Made by a program: the position numbers and the translations under genes. From the NCBI GenBank assembly GCA_977017575.1, contig CDRNVI010000012.1, positions 496,001 through 560,000 on the forward strand: DNA of 64,000 nucleotides. The letters are read 5' to 3'. The notes under the pieces are model-generated. The model was not told where the DNA came from and searched no databases. It was given only the letters and a program-made list of their open reading frames with translations. Below, piece by piece: positions 29,279-39,155 of the stretch. The stretch comes from Paramoeba atlantica (lineage: Eukaryota > Discosea). Each line of letters starts with the position of its first letter. The first letter of the stretch is position 1.

Positions 29279-31648
29279 TCACGTCACCAACGTCACCTCA
29301 TCCCCCCTCTCGTTCTCATTCTCCGTCAGAATCACACTCCCCGCCTCATGGGCCTGTTTCAACGCCTGCGCAACCTGCACCAGTGAAATTCCCCCATGTT
29401 GGACCTCATTATGAACCTCATGCAGCGGAAACGTCACCACCCCCGAATTCTGATACAACGAACTTAACGCCCCCATAACCTCTGCCATAACCTCGGGTTC
29501 TACCCCCCTAACCCCCCCCTCTACCCCCCTCCCCCCTCCAGAACTCCCCTCCTCCCCATCTCCCCTCCCCCCTTTCCCTTCCCCCCTCCCCCCCTCCCCC
29601 ACCCCCTCTTTTCTCTTCTCCTTCCCTCCCCCCCTCCTCCCCCCCCACTCCGCCATCTCCCCGACCCTCTCCTCCCTCGCACTCACCGTGGCGTTCACAC
29701 TCCCCCTCACCAGCCCGTACCCCACCCCCACGTCCTCCACCCCCACCACGGGGCTCATCCGGAGCCGGGCGTGGGCGGTGGAGAGCCGGATCAGGGACTC
29801 CAGGGTTCGCGGGGAGACGTGGAGGACGTCCTTCTTGTCGGCCTCGGGTAGCGGGCCCTGGGCCCTTCGCAGCTCCGAGTAGAGTTCGGAGACCAGGGCG
29901 ACGGCGGGGGGGGAGAGGAGGGGGTGGAGCTGCCGCGCCTTGTGGAGGTATTTGCGTAGGAGGGGGAGGGGGAGGAGGGAGGGTTTGTGCCAGGGGTTGG
30001 GGAGGTCGTGGGGGGAAGGGGGAGAGGAGGAGGAGGAAGAAGAGGAAGAGGGGGTTTCGTTTTGTAAGGGGAAGGCGGTCATGTGGTTGGTAAGGACGTG
30101 GGAGGCGAGGGAACGGGTGTGGACGGTCCCGCGACGGTCAAGGATGAGAAAGGTGAGGTCGAAACGGGAGAGGAGAGACTCGGGGAGGCCGAGGTTTGTC
30201 CCGAGGGAGTGGGCGGTGGAGTAGTACCCGAAGAGGGGGTTGGCAGCCGCGAGGACGGAACACCGGGCGTTGATACTGGCGTGGATTCCGGCCTTCGCGA
30301 TGGTAATGGTTTGCTGCTCCATCGCTTCGTGCATGGCCACCCGGTCTTGGGGACTCATTTTATCGAATTCGTCAATCAGAAGCACGCCGCGATCAGCGAG
30401 GACCATCGCCCCCGCACACAGCGTGCGTTCCTTCGAATCCGCATCCTGCATCACCGCCGCCGTGAGCCCCACCCCTGTGGATCCCCGCCCTGTGGTGTGA
30501 ATCGCCGTCGGCGCTAGCGCATACACAAACCGCATCAACTGCGATTTCGCCGTCGCGGGTTCCCCCACAAGCAGTACGTTAATATCCCCACGAATATGTG
30601 AATCCTTCACATGACGTTCCACCCCACCCGCAAGCATCAACAAAATCCCTTTCTTCTCCTCCGTCCGTCCATGCACACTCGGGGCCACACTCTCCGCCAA
30701 CACCTCCAACACATCCCCTCGGGCCGCGATTCGCGCAATCACCTCCTCTTCCTCCTCCGAGATTGCATTTTCCCCCTCCTTCTCCCCGATATTCCCCCGG
30801 TACGGGGTAATCCCTTTCGCCAGCAGCACGGCATCAAAATCCTTCCTCCCTACCCTATCCCGGACATAGGGCTGGTGCACCCCCACCACCACCACCTTAT
30901 CCCCGCTCTTCACCACGTCCACCAAGTCCTCCTCGGCGCGGACCTCCACGCTTCGGGGGAGCTGTCCCGGGGGGGTGGACTCCGGGGACTCCTGCAGGGT
31001 GAACCGCTGAACGTCCTGGTAGGTGGAGAGTCCAAACTCGGTTCGGAGGAGATGCCCGAGGTTGTCCTTGGTGGGCATGTGGTTAATGACGGGGAGGGTG
31101 TCGTTCTCTAGGGAGGGGGCCACGCTGTCACGGTAGCTGCGGGAGGTGTAGCGGGAGGTGGTGGGGCAGTAGTGGGTGGTGTGGAGGACGCGGCAGCGGG
31201 GGAGGGCGACTTTGGTGACGATGCCACGGACCGAGACGAGGTGGGTGGCGCAGGAGGCGGTGAGGTCACGGGGGGAGAGGGTGGGGCCGGCGAGACCGCG
31301 GAGACCGATGCGGAGGGAGGGGGAGGGGGAGAGATTTTGGGTTTTGGATTTGGTAAATGGGGGGGTGTGGCGTTGGGTGAGCTCGGTGAGGGCCATCTCG
31401 AAGAGGGGGAGACAGAGGTTGGGGTTTTCTAAAAGGTCGTGACCGAGGGAGCGGCCACGGTCTTTGTCGGCGGCGGTGGGGTAGAAATCGAGGAGGTCTT
31501 CGAGGTCGACGAGGAGACGGGAACGGCCGAGCTGAAGGGTCTCGTTCATGCGGCGAGCGTAACGTTCCTCGACGTGGTCCCAGTTGAGGAAGTCGAGGAA
31601 GTGTCGACGTAGGGTGGTTTGTTCATCGGTTAAAATGCGTCGGTTCAT
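29279..31648 (-). CDS. MCM3: Replicative helicase subunit MCM3
   Basis: 789 aa, ATG at 31648. N-terminal MCM domain with the degenerate MCM3 zinc region (HYCPTTSRYTSRSYRD). AAA+ core: Walker A GEPATAKSQ (362-370), Walker B LIDEFDK (424-430), sensor-1 Asn470 (AAANPLFGYY) and arginine finger SRFD (494-497). TTGRGSTGVGLTAAV and the missing consensus Cys of the zinc finger point to MCM3 rather than other MCMs. It forms the MCM2-7 ring that unwinds DNA at origins, in the nucleus. Between the helicase core and the C-terminal winged-helix part is an insertion of about 60 residues, almost all Gly, Glu, Arg and Lys, coded by a nearly pure purine run (29520-29650). Confidence 0.96.
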   Translation of the reverse strand: MNRRILTDEQTTLRRHFLDFLNWDHVEERYARRMNETLQLGRSRLLVDLEDLLDFYPTAADKDRGRSLGHDLLENPNLCLPLFEMALTELTQRHTPPFTKSKTQNLSPSPSLRIGLRGLAGPTLSPRDLTASCATHLVSVRGIVTKVALPRCRVLHTTHYCPTTSRYTSRSYRDSVAPSLENDTLPVINHMPTKDNLGHLLRTEFGLSTYQDVQRFTLQESPESTPPGQLPRSVEVRAEEDLVDVVKSGDKVVVVGVHQPYVRDRVGRKDFDAVLLAKGITPYRGNIGEKEGENAISEEEEEVIARIAARGDVLEVLAESVAPSVHGRTEEKKGILLMLAGGVERHVKDSHIRGDINVLLVGEPATAKSQLMRFVYALAPTAIHTTGRGSTGVGLTAAVMQDADSKERTLCAGAMVLADRGVLLIDEFDKMSPQDRVAMHEAMEQQTITIAKAGIHASINARCSVLAAANPLFGYYSTAHSLGTNLGLPESLLSRFDLTFLILDRRGTVHTRSLASHVLTNHMTAFPLQNETPSSSSSSSSSPPSPHDLPNPWHKPSLLPLPLLRKYLHKARQLHPLLSPPAVALVSELYSELRRAQGPLPEADKKDVLHVSPRTLESLIRLSTAHARLRMSPVVGVEDVGVGYGLVRGSVNATVSAREERVGEMAEWGGRRGGGKEKRKEGVGEGGRGEGKGGRGDGEEGSSGGGRGVEGGVRGVEPEVMAEVMGALSSLYQNSGVVTFPLHEVHNEVQHGGISLVQVAQALKQAHEAGSVILTENENERGDEVTLVT

Positions 31649-31654
31649 GGAGAA

Positions 31655-31690
31655 CTGGAGAGGGTGTGCGTGGTGTTGTGAGACAGAAAT
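31655..31690 (-). promoter_or_regulatory. Predicted splice acceptor before MCM3
   Basis: The minus strand reads TTTCTGTCTCACAAC... and then CACACCCTCTCCAG, 6 nt before the ATG; pyrimidine-rich and acceptor-like. Confidence 0.4.
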
Positions 31691-31791
31691 GTATGTGGTC
31701 CCTAGGAAAGGAACATTGATGAAGACAAGATGTCGTAAAAGATAACCTCGAAAGAAAATGCACTGAAAGGTGGAGAAAGTTCTTTTATATA

Positions 31792-32491
31792 CAGGGGTAT
31801 AAATTTGGATGTGGGGTTTCTAAATTTTGAAAAACTTAGCCAATTTATATAAGCTAATAGCGCATTCGAGAGCTCTTGAACAGGAATCATGAACGTGCAT
31901 GATCATGAACGGCATCTGCGTTAATTAGATTTTCAAGTTTTTTGGGAGACAAAATCTTGCATTTTCCAGTTTTTTTGTTTTCCCCCCTGATTCATGCTAC
32001 AAAGACGGGACGGTGGACGATCGCCCGAATATAAAGACTACAAAAGGGATTATTCTTCGCCTGGGCAAGTTGGCGCATACTTCTTGTTGCCGATTACGAA
32101 ACAACACAATCATTTTGGCGTTGAAAATTTATGGTCCATAGTGAACGACTTCAAAAATGGTTGAGCCCCTCGGAATCGTGCAGATTTCATCATTCCAATC
32201 GAAAGTGTTTCAAGGCCCCTCAAAGCGCTGTGAAGAGCTTTCGAAAGCGATGCCGTATTGTGAATGGAAAGAACGGCCATAATTGCGATTCTTAATTATT
32301 TTTTTCGATATTTGCTATTGCTTTAGAAAGTACAAATCGTATTGGGCACGTTGTCGAGGGGGAAATACTCCCTTGTGTCTAGTTCGGCTATGTTCGGTGC
32401 ATGAGCCCTGTTCGAGAGCTCTCGAATGCGCTATTATTTTCCAAAATTGGTCAAGTTTTGGATCCCCCCCACATCCAAATTTACACCCCTG
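31792..32491. mobile_element. T-family Tc1/mariner-type MITE, 700 bp
   Basis: Flanked by TA (31790-31791, 32492-32493). Inverted ends of about 100 bp start CAGGGGTATAAATTTGGATG (left) and CAGGGGTGTAAATTTGGATG (right, inward) and end at GCGCATTCGAGAGCTCT. Inside, near 32040-32105, frames YKRDYSSPGQVG and RILLVADYE (offset by a frame change) match the helix-turn-helix domain of the family's transposase. It is an eroded, internally shrunken copy. Confidence 0.85.
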
Positions 32492-32730
32492 TAAGTTGTA
32501 GATTTGGGCGTACCTTGTAGGTTTGAGTACGGAAAAATAGCGCTCGTACGCAGTGCTCGAATTTTTCTCTCTCGGATCGTAATTCACATTCTTCCTATGT
32601 GCATTTTCATTAGGAAAACTTCTATGATTTATATTTCACAGAAGAAATCGTTTGTCATTTACTTACGGGTTTCGTTGTGTTTTCGTTCTCATAGAATAAA
32701 TGATGCTCCTACATCGCTAGCTCATGCGTC

Positions 32731-34296
32731 CTACTTATCGGACTCAGTCTCTACCGTTGAGTTGACCAGGGAACGCTGATACGGGGATAGTGAAGCCAAG
32801 AACTCCTCAGTAAGAATGGTCCCATCTCCGGCACACACCTTGACGGGTGAAAAACGGGGGGGTTGGGTTTCCCATTTCTCACACCACTTGGGCAGCACCT
32901 CGGTTCGCAGACGTTCATCACAGATTCGTTTATTTTCTGCCTGTGACCTCGTCTCCTGTGACTGCGTCCGGCACACTTCTGTGCCGTCCAAAAAGAGAAC
33001 AGCGGTCACATGGGTCTCTGTTACGTTCGCGGCCTGACCTCCAGGTCCGCTGCTTTTTGTGGTATGGTATTCCACTCGGGTACGAAGTCCGGCGTCCAAC
33101 GTCTGTGCAGCAATCACAGGACGTACGCGAAATGTCAATCTCTCCTTGTCCATTCCTTTTCTCTCATGGGTACGTTGCTCCTGAGCTGCTGTAGCGCCGA
33201 GTACCAACCCATACGCTCCCATACCACCAAGCTTCTGAGTGAAATACACTGCGGTTTGTTTTCCTACGGGCTGGAGTACAAACCCTCGTGTAGTGAGTTC
33301 TTCTCGGAGGTCACCGGGGACTTTGTCCAATGCGCAGCACAGAACACAGTCGAATCGATGCATGGGAAAGCTTCGCGTGATGTACTCCTCGCAGAGCTCC
33401 GCTAGACACTGCGGCGCGCGGATTGTCGTTGCGTGATCGTGGAATTGCTCCTGCAGCAGGTTGGCATATAACCGATGCACCTCACCGACGGCACGGTCTG
33501 CGTTCGAGTGTTCCTGTACAGTACTCGCGGTTAGTATACGGGAACACAGATTAGAAAATGCAACAATGCCAGGTGACTGTGCCCGCAGCCGCTCGATGCG
33601 CTTTTGCATTCGGTGGATCTCCACGTCTCGTGTAGCGAACTCCTTTTCACGCAAAATGGTGTTCTTATGACTGTCCTCGACACGGGCGAGCTGTTGCGTA
33701 AGAGCGGTGTGCTTCTGTTTCAGGTCGCGCACCTCACGTTCTTTTTGCTTTAGGTCCATTTGTTCGTTTCGCAAGTCCATGTATTTTTGATCGATCTCGT
33801 GCAGTGACTTGCGGATACTTCTCTCGGATGTTACCAACTGCGAATTTTGCTGCAGGGTCTCGTTGTGCTGATTTTGTAGCTTTGTAAATTTTTCGGTTAC
33901 ATTGTCCAGTTGCACTTGTAGTTCTTGTATTCGCTCTCTTCTATGCTTCAACTCGTAAAGGATTTTTTGAACGCTTTGCGGAAGCTGCGAGAGAGAGTCA
34001 TCGGTCATACCTTCTTTGTATTCACATATGGGTGCATAATCTGAAATTTTCGGTGCTGGCGGATAGGGAATCTTCCTATTAAAAGTACGCTCATATCGAT
34101 TCGCCTGATCACGAGCCTTCTCGTATAATGAAATCTGCACTTCGATAGCTTGGTGCATGTTTGATAAATTGCTCGTTATGAAGCGTTGCATGAACGTCGG
34201 TTCATTATCTTTTTTAGCATCGCTATTTTTAAAGCGCACCAAAAAGAAGTATGGATTCCGCGAACGTGGAAGGCTATCAACACACTTGCGTATCAT
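32731..34296 (-). CDS. Class-I release-factor-like GGQ protein with long coiled coil
   Basis: 521 aa, ATG at 34296. The C-terminal third has the peptidyl-tRNA hydrolysis domain: SGPGGQAANVTETHV with GGQ at 419-421, then CRTQSQETRSQAENKRI, matching the SGxGGQ...N and Q..RSQ..N pattern of RF1/RF2/ICT1-type factors. Residues about 105-240 form a long charged coiled coil (ERIQELQVQLDNVTEKFTKL). Ordinary RF domains 1, 2 and 4 are not recognised. It probably releases peptides from stalled or terminating organellar ribosomes. The N-terminus (MIRKCVDSLPRSRNPYFFLV) could be a mitochondrial presequence. A GGQ domain behind a large coiled coil is unusual. Confidence 0.8.
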   Translation of the reverse strand: MIRKCVDSLPRSRNPYFFLVRFKNSDAKKDNEPTFMQRFITSNLSNMHQAIEVQISLYEKARDQANRYERTFNRKIPYPPAPKISDYAPICEYKEGMTDDSLSQLPQSVQKILYELKHRRERIQELQVQLDNVTEKFTKLQNQHNETLQQNSQLVTSERSIRKSLHEIDQKYMDLRNEQMDLKQKEREVRDLKQKHTALTQQLARVEDSHKNTILREKEFATRDVEIHRMQKRIERLRAQSPGIVAFSNLCSRILTASTVQEHSNADRAVGEVHRLYANLLQEQFHDHATTIRAPQCLAELCEEYITRSFPMHRFDCVLCCALDKVPGDLREELTTRGFVLQPVGKQTAVYFTQKLGGMGAYGLVLGATAAQEQRTHERKGMDKERLTFRVRPVIAAQTLDAGLRTRVEYHTTKSSGPGGQAANVTETHVTAVLFLDGTEVCRTQSQETRSQAENKRICDERLRTEVLPKWCEKWETQPPRFSPVKVCAGDGTILTEEFLASLSPYQRSLVNSTVETESDK

Positions 34297-34429
34297 TCAG
34301 TTAAATTTTTTGAGTAAGATTTTAATCAAAATCAGTTAGTGATATTGTTCAAAAGTACACAGCAGAAACGAAGTCAGAACGATAATACATGTATACGCAT
34401 GCATGAGTACGAATACCTGATATGCTATA

Positions 34430-34530
34430 CAGGGGCGCAAATCGGGTGCTGGGGGTCTAAATTTTGTAATATTTTCTCAATTTTGGAAAATAATAGCGCA
34501 TTCGAGAGCTCTCGCAGAGGTCTATGTTTT
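34430..34530 (+). repeat. T-family terminal repeat, solo left end
   Basis: After TA (34428-34429) reads CAGGGGCGCAAATCGGGTGC and ends GCGCATTCGAGAGCTCTCGC. No matching right end within the next kilobase, so it is a truncated copy. Confidence 0.75.
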
Positions 34531-34669
34531 TGAATAGGAAGTTTTCCGGGGTGTAAGGCGGTGCTTAACTGAGCAGAAGTCCAAAAATGTCACGCGTTGA
34601 CGACAATGTCATGACTATCTGTTTTAATGTAATCAACTGCCTTTTCAATAGATCACAAAATTTCTATTA

Positions 34670-35143
34670 GTGTGATACGGACAGATTTTTGGACTTTGTC
34701 CGTATTAAATGGGGGGTGCCCATGGCGCAGAAAATGACGCTATTTCTTACCGATAAAATATGTGTATAATATTAAATATTCCCCTGCACTTTTACCGGAG
34801 GTATCGTATCTTGGTCGAGTGATATATGAGATTCGTCGCCGATTCGCGGCTTCGGTGGATGCTTCCTGATCCATGATGTGAGCAGATCATTTGTACCACG
34901 TGGTGAAGTATCACACTGTTGAGACATGGTGTTGTTATGAAAAATATTCTCTGAATCAAATTCTAAGCACAAAAATGAGGAAAACTGAGGAAAATATACT
35001 TCAATATTTTTGATATTGCTCAAAACAGGCGTCTAAGCCAAAAAGATAATTTTCTCCGAAAATCGAAATCGGAAGGTAAAAAAATTTCCCAAAAAAAATC
35101 CGGGCAGGGGGGTCAGGGGGTCCGTATTAAAGGGGGGTCACAG
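34670..35143. mobile_element. C-run/box element, family G (474 bp)
   Basis: The right end GTCCGTATTAAAGGGGGG + TCACAG is followed by TA (35144-35145). The left end has an inverted outer box (ATACGGACA) that has lost its C-run, and an inner forward box TGTCCGTATTAAATGGGGGG. Same plan as the other box elements, with its own box sequence. Confidence 0.6.
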
Positions 35144-35362
35144 TATGACGACACTTACGGTATTTAGGTCAACCTCTCCACGCTACAAAATCTCTGCGCG
35201 GATAAACGCCTTCATTTCGAAGATTTGTATCGTTCGTTAAAGTGACATTGGTATTCATAAAATTGAAGCTCAATGTAGGTAAAAAACTTGAAATGTCGAC
35301 AATTCCGCAAAGACTTGGATTGAAAGCCACAAGGTTATGATCATACGCTCGTGGCGCAGAGA

Positions 35363-35705
35363 TACGTCTCTCTGTGTGACGGCCGATACCATCAGCGCAT
35401 GACCCGCATACGACGGGTGTCACACAGAGAGTGGAGTGCGAGGTAGGAGACGAGTCGCCCATCGGTCATGCTACAGCACGTATAGCCATGGTTCATGCTG
35501 CAACACGGTCAAGCCGTGGGTTCATGCTGTCAGATGGTCTATCGTGGATCATGATGCATCATGGGGAGGTCCGTTACCGCCGCACTCGCTACAGCATGTA
35601 GGGAGAGAGGGGTGCAAGTTCGCATCCCCTATACACGCATACAACGTGTCCCGCTGTAGCACGCCCAGTGGTCCTCAAGGGAGTCCTCAAGAGTGGTCCT
35701 CAAAC
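35363..35705 (+). repeat. Possible degraded S-type element
   Basis: Shares short phrases with S1/S2 only: CCGCATACGACGGGTG near 35402 and AGTGGTCCTCAAGGGAG near 35668, the latter partly duplicated. It directly abuts the LRR fragment that begins at 35706. Confidence 0.35.
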
Positions 35706-36047
35706 GTCAAAATTCACTTCTCCCGTAAATTTGGCATCGAAAACAGAAAAGTCTTCTACAGTTTTTGGAAGGAACTCAAAATTTAGCTTTCCACCTATGT
35801 TCAAAAGATCCCAATTAACTGAGGAAATTTCTGACCGTTCATTGCATGTTACGCCTTGCCAAGTACACACGGATACTATTTTGACACGCCCTAACAAACC
35901 CCTTCGTTTCGTAGTTTTCCACGATTTCATTTTGTGTCGTACATTTTCAGTAAAGCGTTCCATCATTTGTTCCTGAGGCAGAAGGGCCATAGATACCTTT
36001 CCACGCCGCAGATCACGACCGTCATCGACACAGTATAAGTTTAGCAT
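35706..36047 (-). pseudogene. LRR-protein gene fragment
   Basis: From an ATG at 36047, 114 codons reading WQGVTCNERSEISSVNWDLL, then repeats ending LPKTVEDFSVFDAKFTG: the 'GV.C...(I)...W' cap and 'LP..(L/V)..(L/F)....N.F.G' repeats of a protist LRR family. The frame is cut at about 35706 where repeat sequence begins, so only the N-terminal part is left. A second fragment of the same type is at 50268-50708. Confidence 0.6.
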
Positions 36048-36178
36048 CTAGGTAAAACGTTTAAAGATAATTATTTTTTAAACATAAACCCTGTTCCGGG
36101 TTAATGTGTCTATAGCTACGTATTGTGCCGGGGGGGCACAATAACCCGGAACACGGTTTACTAGTGATACTGTAAGTA
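36048..36178. other. Small inverted repeat
   Basis: GTTCCGGGTTA (36093) and TAACCCGGAAC (36142) face each other around a C/G-rich loop containing CCGGGGGGGCAC. It may be a scrap of a box-type element. Confidence 0.4.
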
Positions 36179-36690
36179 CAGTGAGGCCAATATTCGTGGA
36201 ACAAAAGTAAGTAGGTTTTTTTATTAAAAAGGGCCTTTATTTCGGTTTTCCGGAGTGCGATCTTTTTTTCCTTATTCGAACCCTCTGGTATGGACATCCG
36301 ATATCGCTTTATCACTGCCACCGCCATCGAACTTGGTAGAAGTATGTGTAGGGCTACGTGCGTAGGGTTGTACAAACGCATGAAGGACTTAAACGAAATT
36401 GAAGCACGTGAGCGCCATAATATACTGATTCAGTATATCATGCTCATAAAAGTTGATGCGAATAAAACCTTACAAGCTCACTAGGCGCATCAGGGGACAT
36501 CGTATTTGATGACGTAGATGATCCTCAAAAGCAAACTTCAATGCCAATAACGAACGACGAGACAGCTGCCTCCAATTCGCACAGCGAAAAAAGAAAATGC
36601 AAACGCCCTCGAAAAACACTATCGAGTGAAGACCTTGAAATACAGCGACGCGTGGTGAACTATTCACTTTCCTGCGAGCTCTTATTAGTT
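36179..36690 (+). mobile_element. Left end of another Tc1-type element (truncated)
   Basis: TA then CAGTGAGGCCAATATTCG, a Tc1-like terminus. No right end found. The 36541-36660 frame (SEKRKCKRPRKTLSSEDLEI) is basic and may be part of a transposon protein. The intact element at 36692 is inserted to its right. Confidence 0.45.
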
Positions 36691-36691
36691 A

Positions 36692-38431
36692 CAGTGGTTT
36701 CAGTTGATCTTGCCCCCCCCCTCGGAATTTTGATTTTTTTTATCCATTTTTGCTCATCTTTGCAGCATTGGAGAGATCTCGTTCCCCTAGCGAAGAGCTT
36801 TGCCGCCTTTTTTTCATAGAGACCCTCTGGTGCCCCCTGGGTCCGAAAAACACTGTTTTTTTGGACGTTTTCTGTGTACACAACCATTTTTTGTCACATT
36901 TTCCCTATTTTTTGTACATTTTGAACATGTAAGTACGAGTAATAGTGTTCTAAATTGATAATTTGAAAGCTCTATGTCTAGTACCATCCCTATCGCCTAA
37001 TTTAATATAGTCAACACCTCTACATTATGCAGACCAGACCCTCTAACCCCAAACAGGGGGAGTACGTACAAGGATGGAATGACAAAAGAGAAGACAATCC
37101 CCCAATATCCCACAAAGGAACCGTGGCATTACCTCTTTGCGAGAGAAAAGAAATAATAAAGCAACACAAAAAGGGATTAAGCATACATAAATTATCTAAT
37201 AATTTCGGACGTGACCGTCGCACCATAAGAAGAATTGTTAACCTGTGGAAGGAAGGAGAAGATCTTACACCCCAAAAATCCCCAGGAAAAAAATCATCAA
37301 GGCGGTTTAAGGACCTTGTAAAAAAAATTGTGGATGATGAAAACGAAACGTACGATGGTTGCTTAACTTATACTTGGATACACGAGCAAGTGCTGAATAT
37401 GGGGTATAAATGTTCGTTAAATAAAATAAGAACTATTTTGAAAAATATTGATTACGGTAGATGGGCTAAGTCGCCGAACTGTGACCTAACTGAGGAACAC
37501 AAGTCGCAACGTTTGAGATTAGCAAACGAATTGCTTACATGGCCTAAAGAAGATTTAAACAAAATCATTTGGACCGATGAAAAGTTGTTTACCTGTGGGG
37601 TTCATGGGTCTCAGTTTTTCATTGGACCTAAAGGGTGCCAAAGAAAACCTCGCTGCAGAAACCGTAGGTGGTATGGGGGGAAGGGGGTAATGGCTTGGAT
37701 GGGTATTAGTGTAGAACACGGATTTTTCTTGCACGTGTTTGAACCCAATGACAATACAACTTATGAAAACGCGCACAAGGTCACTGGGGGAGTGATCCTT
37801 GACTCCTTTCAGAAGCCTAATGGGTTTTTACATTATCTCAAAGACCACGTTGACAATGTGACTGTGCAAATGGATAATGCTACCACCCATAACTTGGCAA
37901 AAGGTGAATTGATTAAATATCGTACTAAACAATTGTCTTGGCCAGCGAATTCGCCTGATTTAAATCCAATAGAAAATGTTTGGAAACAAATGAACGGTAT
38001 CATAAAGAAAAAAATTAAGCCCCACAATCATGCTACCCTCGCCGATGCCATTAAAAAAGCTTTTCAGATTCTAAAACGTCCTCAAGAAAAACGTAAAGTG
38101 TGCAACACAATTGATTCAGTCCCTAATAGACTTCAAAAAGTGTTGCAAAACAATGGAGGCCATTCCGGATACTAGTTCTTTTCCTTTAGAGTTAACTTTT
38201 GGACATAAAATCCGTTTTTCGTTCTATTTTTGATATGGTAAAAAAATATCATTTTTTATTATTTTGGTCAACTTTCGGGTCACCCAAGGGGCACCAGGGG
38301 GTCTCTATGAAAAAAAGGCGGCAAAGCTCTTCGCTAGGGGAACGAGATCTCTCCAATGCTGCAAAGATGAGCAAAAATGGATAAAAAAAATCAAAATTCC
38401 GAGGGGGGGGCAAGATCAACTGAAACCACTG
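36692..38431 (+). mobile_element. Tc1/mariner element, apparently complete (1740 bp)
   Basis: Bounded by TA at 36690-36691 and 38432-38433. Terminal inverted repeats of about 145 bp start CAGTGGTTTCAGTTGATCTT and are almost identical (a few substitutions and a C-run length difference). They enclose one uninterrupted transposase gene (37027-38175). Near-identical ends and an open frame point to recent insertion. Confidence 0.92.
37027..38175 (+). CDS. Tc1/mariner transposase, DD32E
   Basis: 382 aa, ATG at 37027, inside the element 36692-38431. N-terminal helix-turn-helix at about 38-75 (KEIIKQHKKGLSIHKLSNNF, RRTIRRIVNLW). The catalytic triad is D184 (IIWTDEK), D283 (VQMDNATTH) and E316 (SPDLNPIENVWK). 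Only 32 residues separate D283 and E316, against 34 in classical Tc1. WPANSPDLNPIENVW and the C-terminal HSGY are typical Tc1 features. It acts in the nucleus, cutting and pasting at TA sites. The base composition is AT-rich, unlike host coding DNA. No stop or frame change is visible. The C-terminal fragment at 59580-59708 is a relative. Confidence 0.93.
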   Translation: MQTRPSNPKQGEYVQGWNDKREDNPPISHKGTVALPLCERKEIIKQHKKGLSIHKLSNNFGRDRRTIRRIVNLWKEGEDLTPQKSPGKKSSRRFKDLVKKIVDDENETYDGCLTYTWIHEQVLNMGYKCSLNKIRTILKNIDYGRWAKSPNCDLTEEHKSQRLRLANELLTWPKEDLNKIIWTDEKLFTCGVHGSQFFIGPKGCQRKPRCRNRRWYGGKGVMAWMGISVEHGFFLHVFEPNDNTTYENAHKVTGGVILDSFQKPNGFLHYLKDHVDNVTVQMDNATTHNLAKGELIKYRTKQLSWPANSPDLNPIENVWKQMNGIIKKKIKPHNHATLADAIKKAFQILKRPQEKRKVCNTIDSVPNRLQKVLQNNGGHSGY

Positions 38432-38466
38432 TATTTTGGGGCTTCTTTCACGGTGCTATTGACATA

Positions 38467-39155
38467 CTGTACCCCCCTATTTAAGAGTCCGTCGATTTTG
38501 GGCATTTGGACTCTTACTATCCCCCCCTATCCTAGCGTTGCCTCAGTACCCCCCCTCATTAGCGTTGCTTTTTAGACCGTCTCTTCAAGCGGCGATTTTT
38601 TTTGACCCCCCCCTCCTAGCGTTGCTTTTTCCCAAAATCAGGCAACGCTAGGATAGGGGGGATAGTAAGTGGGGGGTCAGAATTTTCCGGACTCTTAAGT
38701 AGGGGGTCAGCATTTTTTCATAAAATTTCAATATGGCCGGTCCCTTTTTTCTCTATTTTTTCCTCTAATGAAGGTCGGCGTCTGTACTATCGATAAAATA
38801 GCAGTGCCAGGGAAGACCACGAAGAGGTCTCAACCATACTTTCCATTACGCACTCACATCAGGAGTGGTAAAGTTTATAAATGTCTGTAACAATTCTAGT
38901 CTAGTTAAGGGTTGAGGAGGGTGGTTGTGTTTCATGCTTGCCCGTAATCTACTCCTTCCTCGGAGTACTATCACGTACATGTATAGATAAACATGTATAG
39001 ATAACATGTATAGATACGCTTGGAAATATTAAAAACGCATCTAAACGCAATGAGCTGACAAAAAAAATAACAAAAAAATTGTCAGCCCAAGGCTTCGTCA
39101 AAAAGGACTCTTAAGTAGGGGGGTACCCCTTGGACTATTAAGTACGGGGGTACAG
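38467..39155. mobile_element. C-run/box element, family C (689 bp)
   Basis: TA at 38465-38466 and 39156-39157. Left end CTGTACCCCCCTATTTAAG, right end (inward) CTGTACCCCCGTACTTAATA. The box GGACTCTTAAGTA appears inverted at the outer left, forward at the inner left and forward twice near the right end. Its interior has extra inverted copies of a second motif, CCTAGCGTTGC. It lies only 35 bp from the Tc1 element. Confidence 0.75.
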
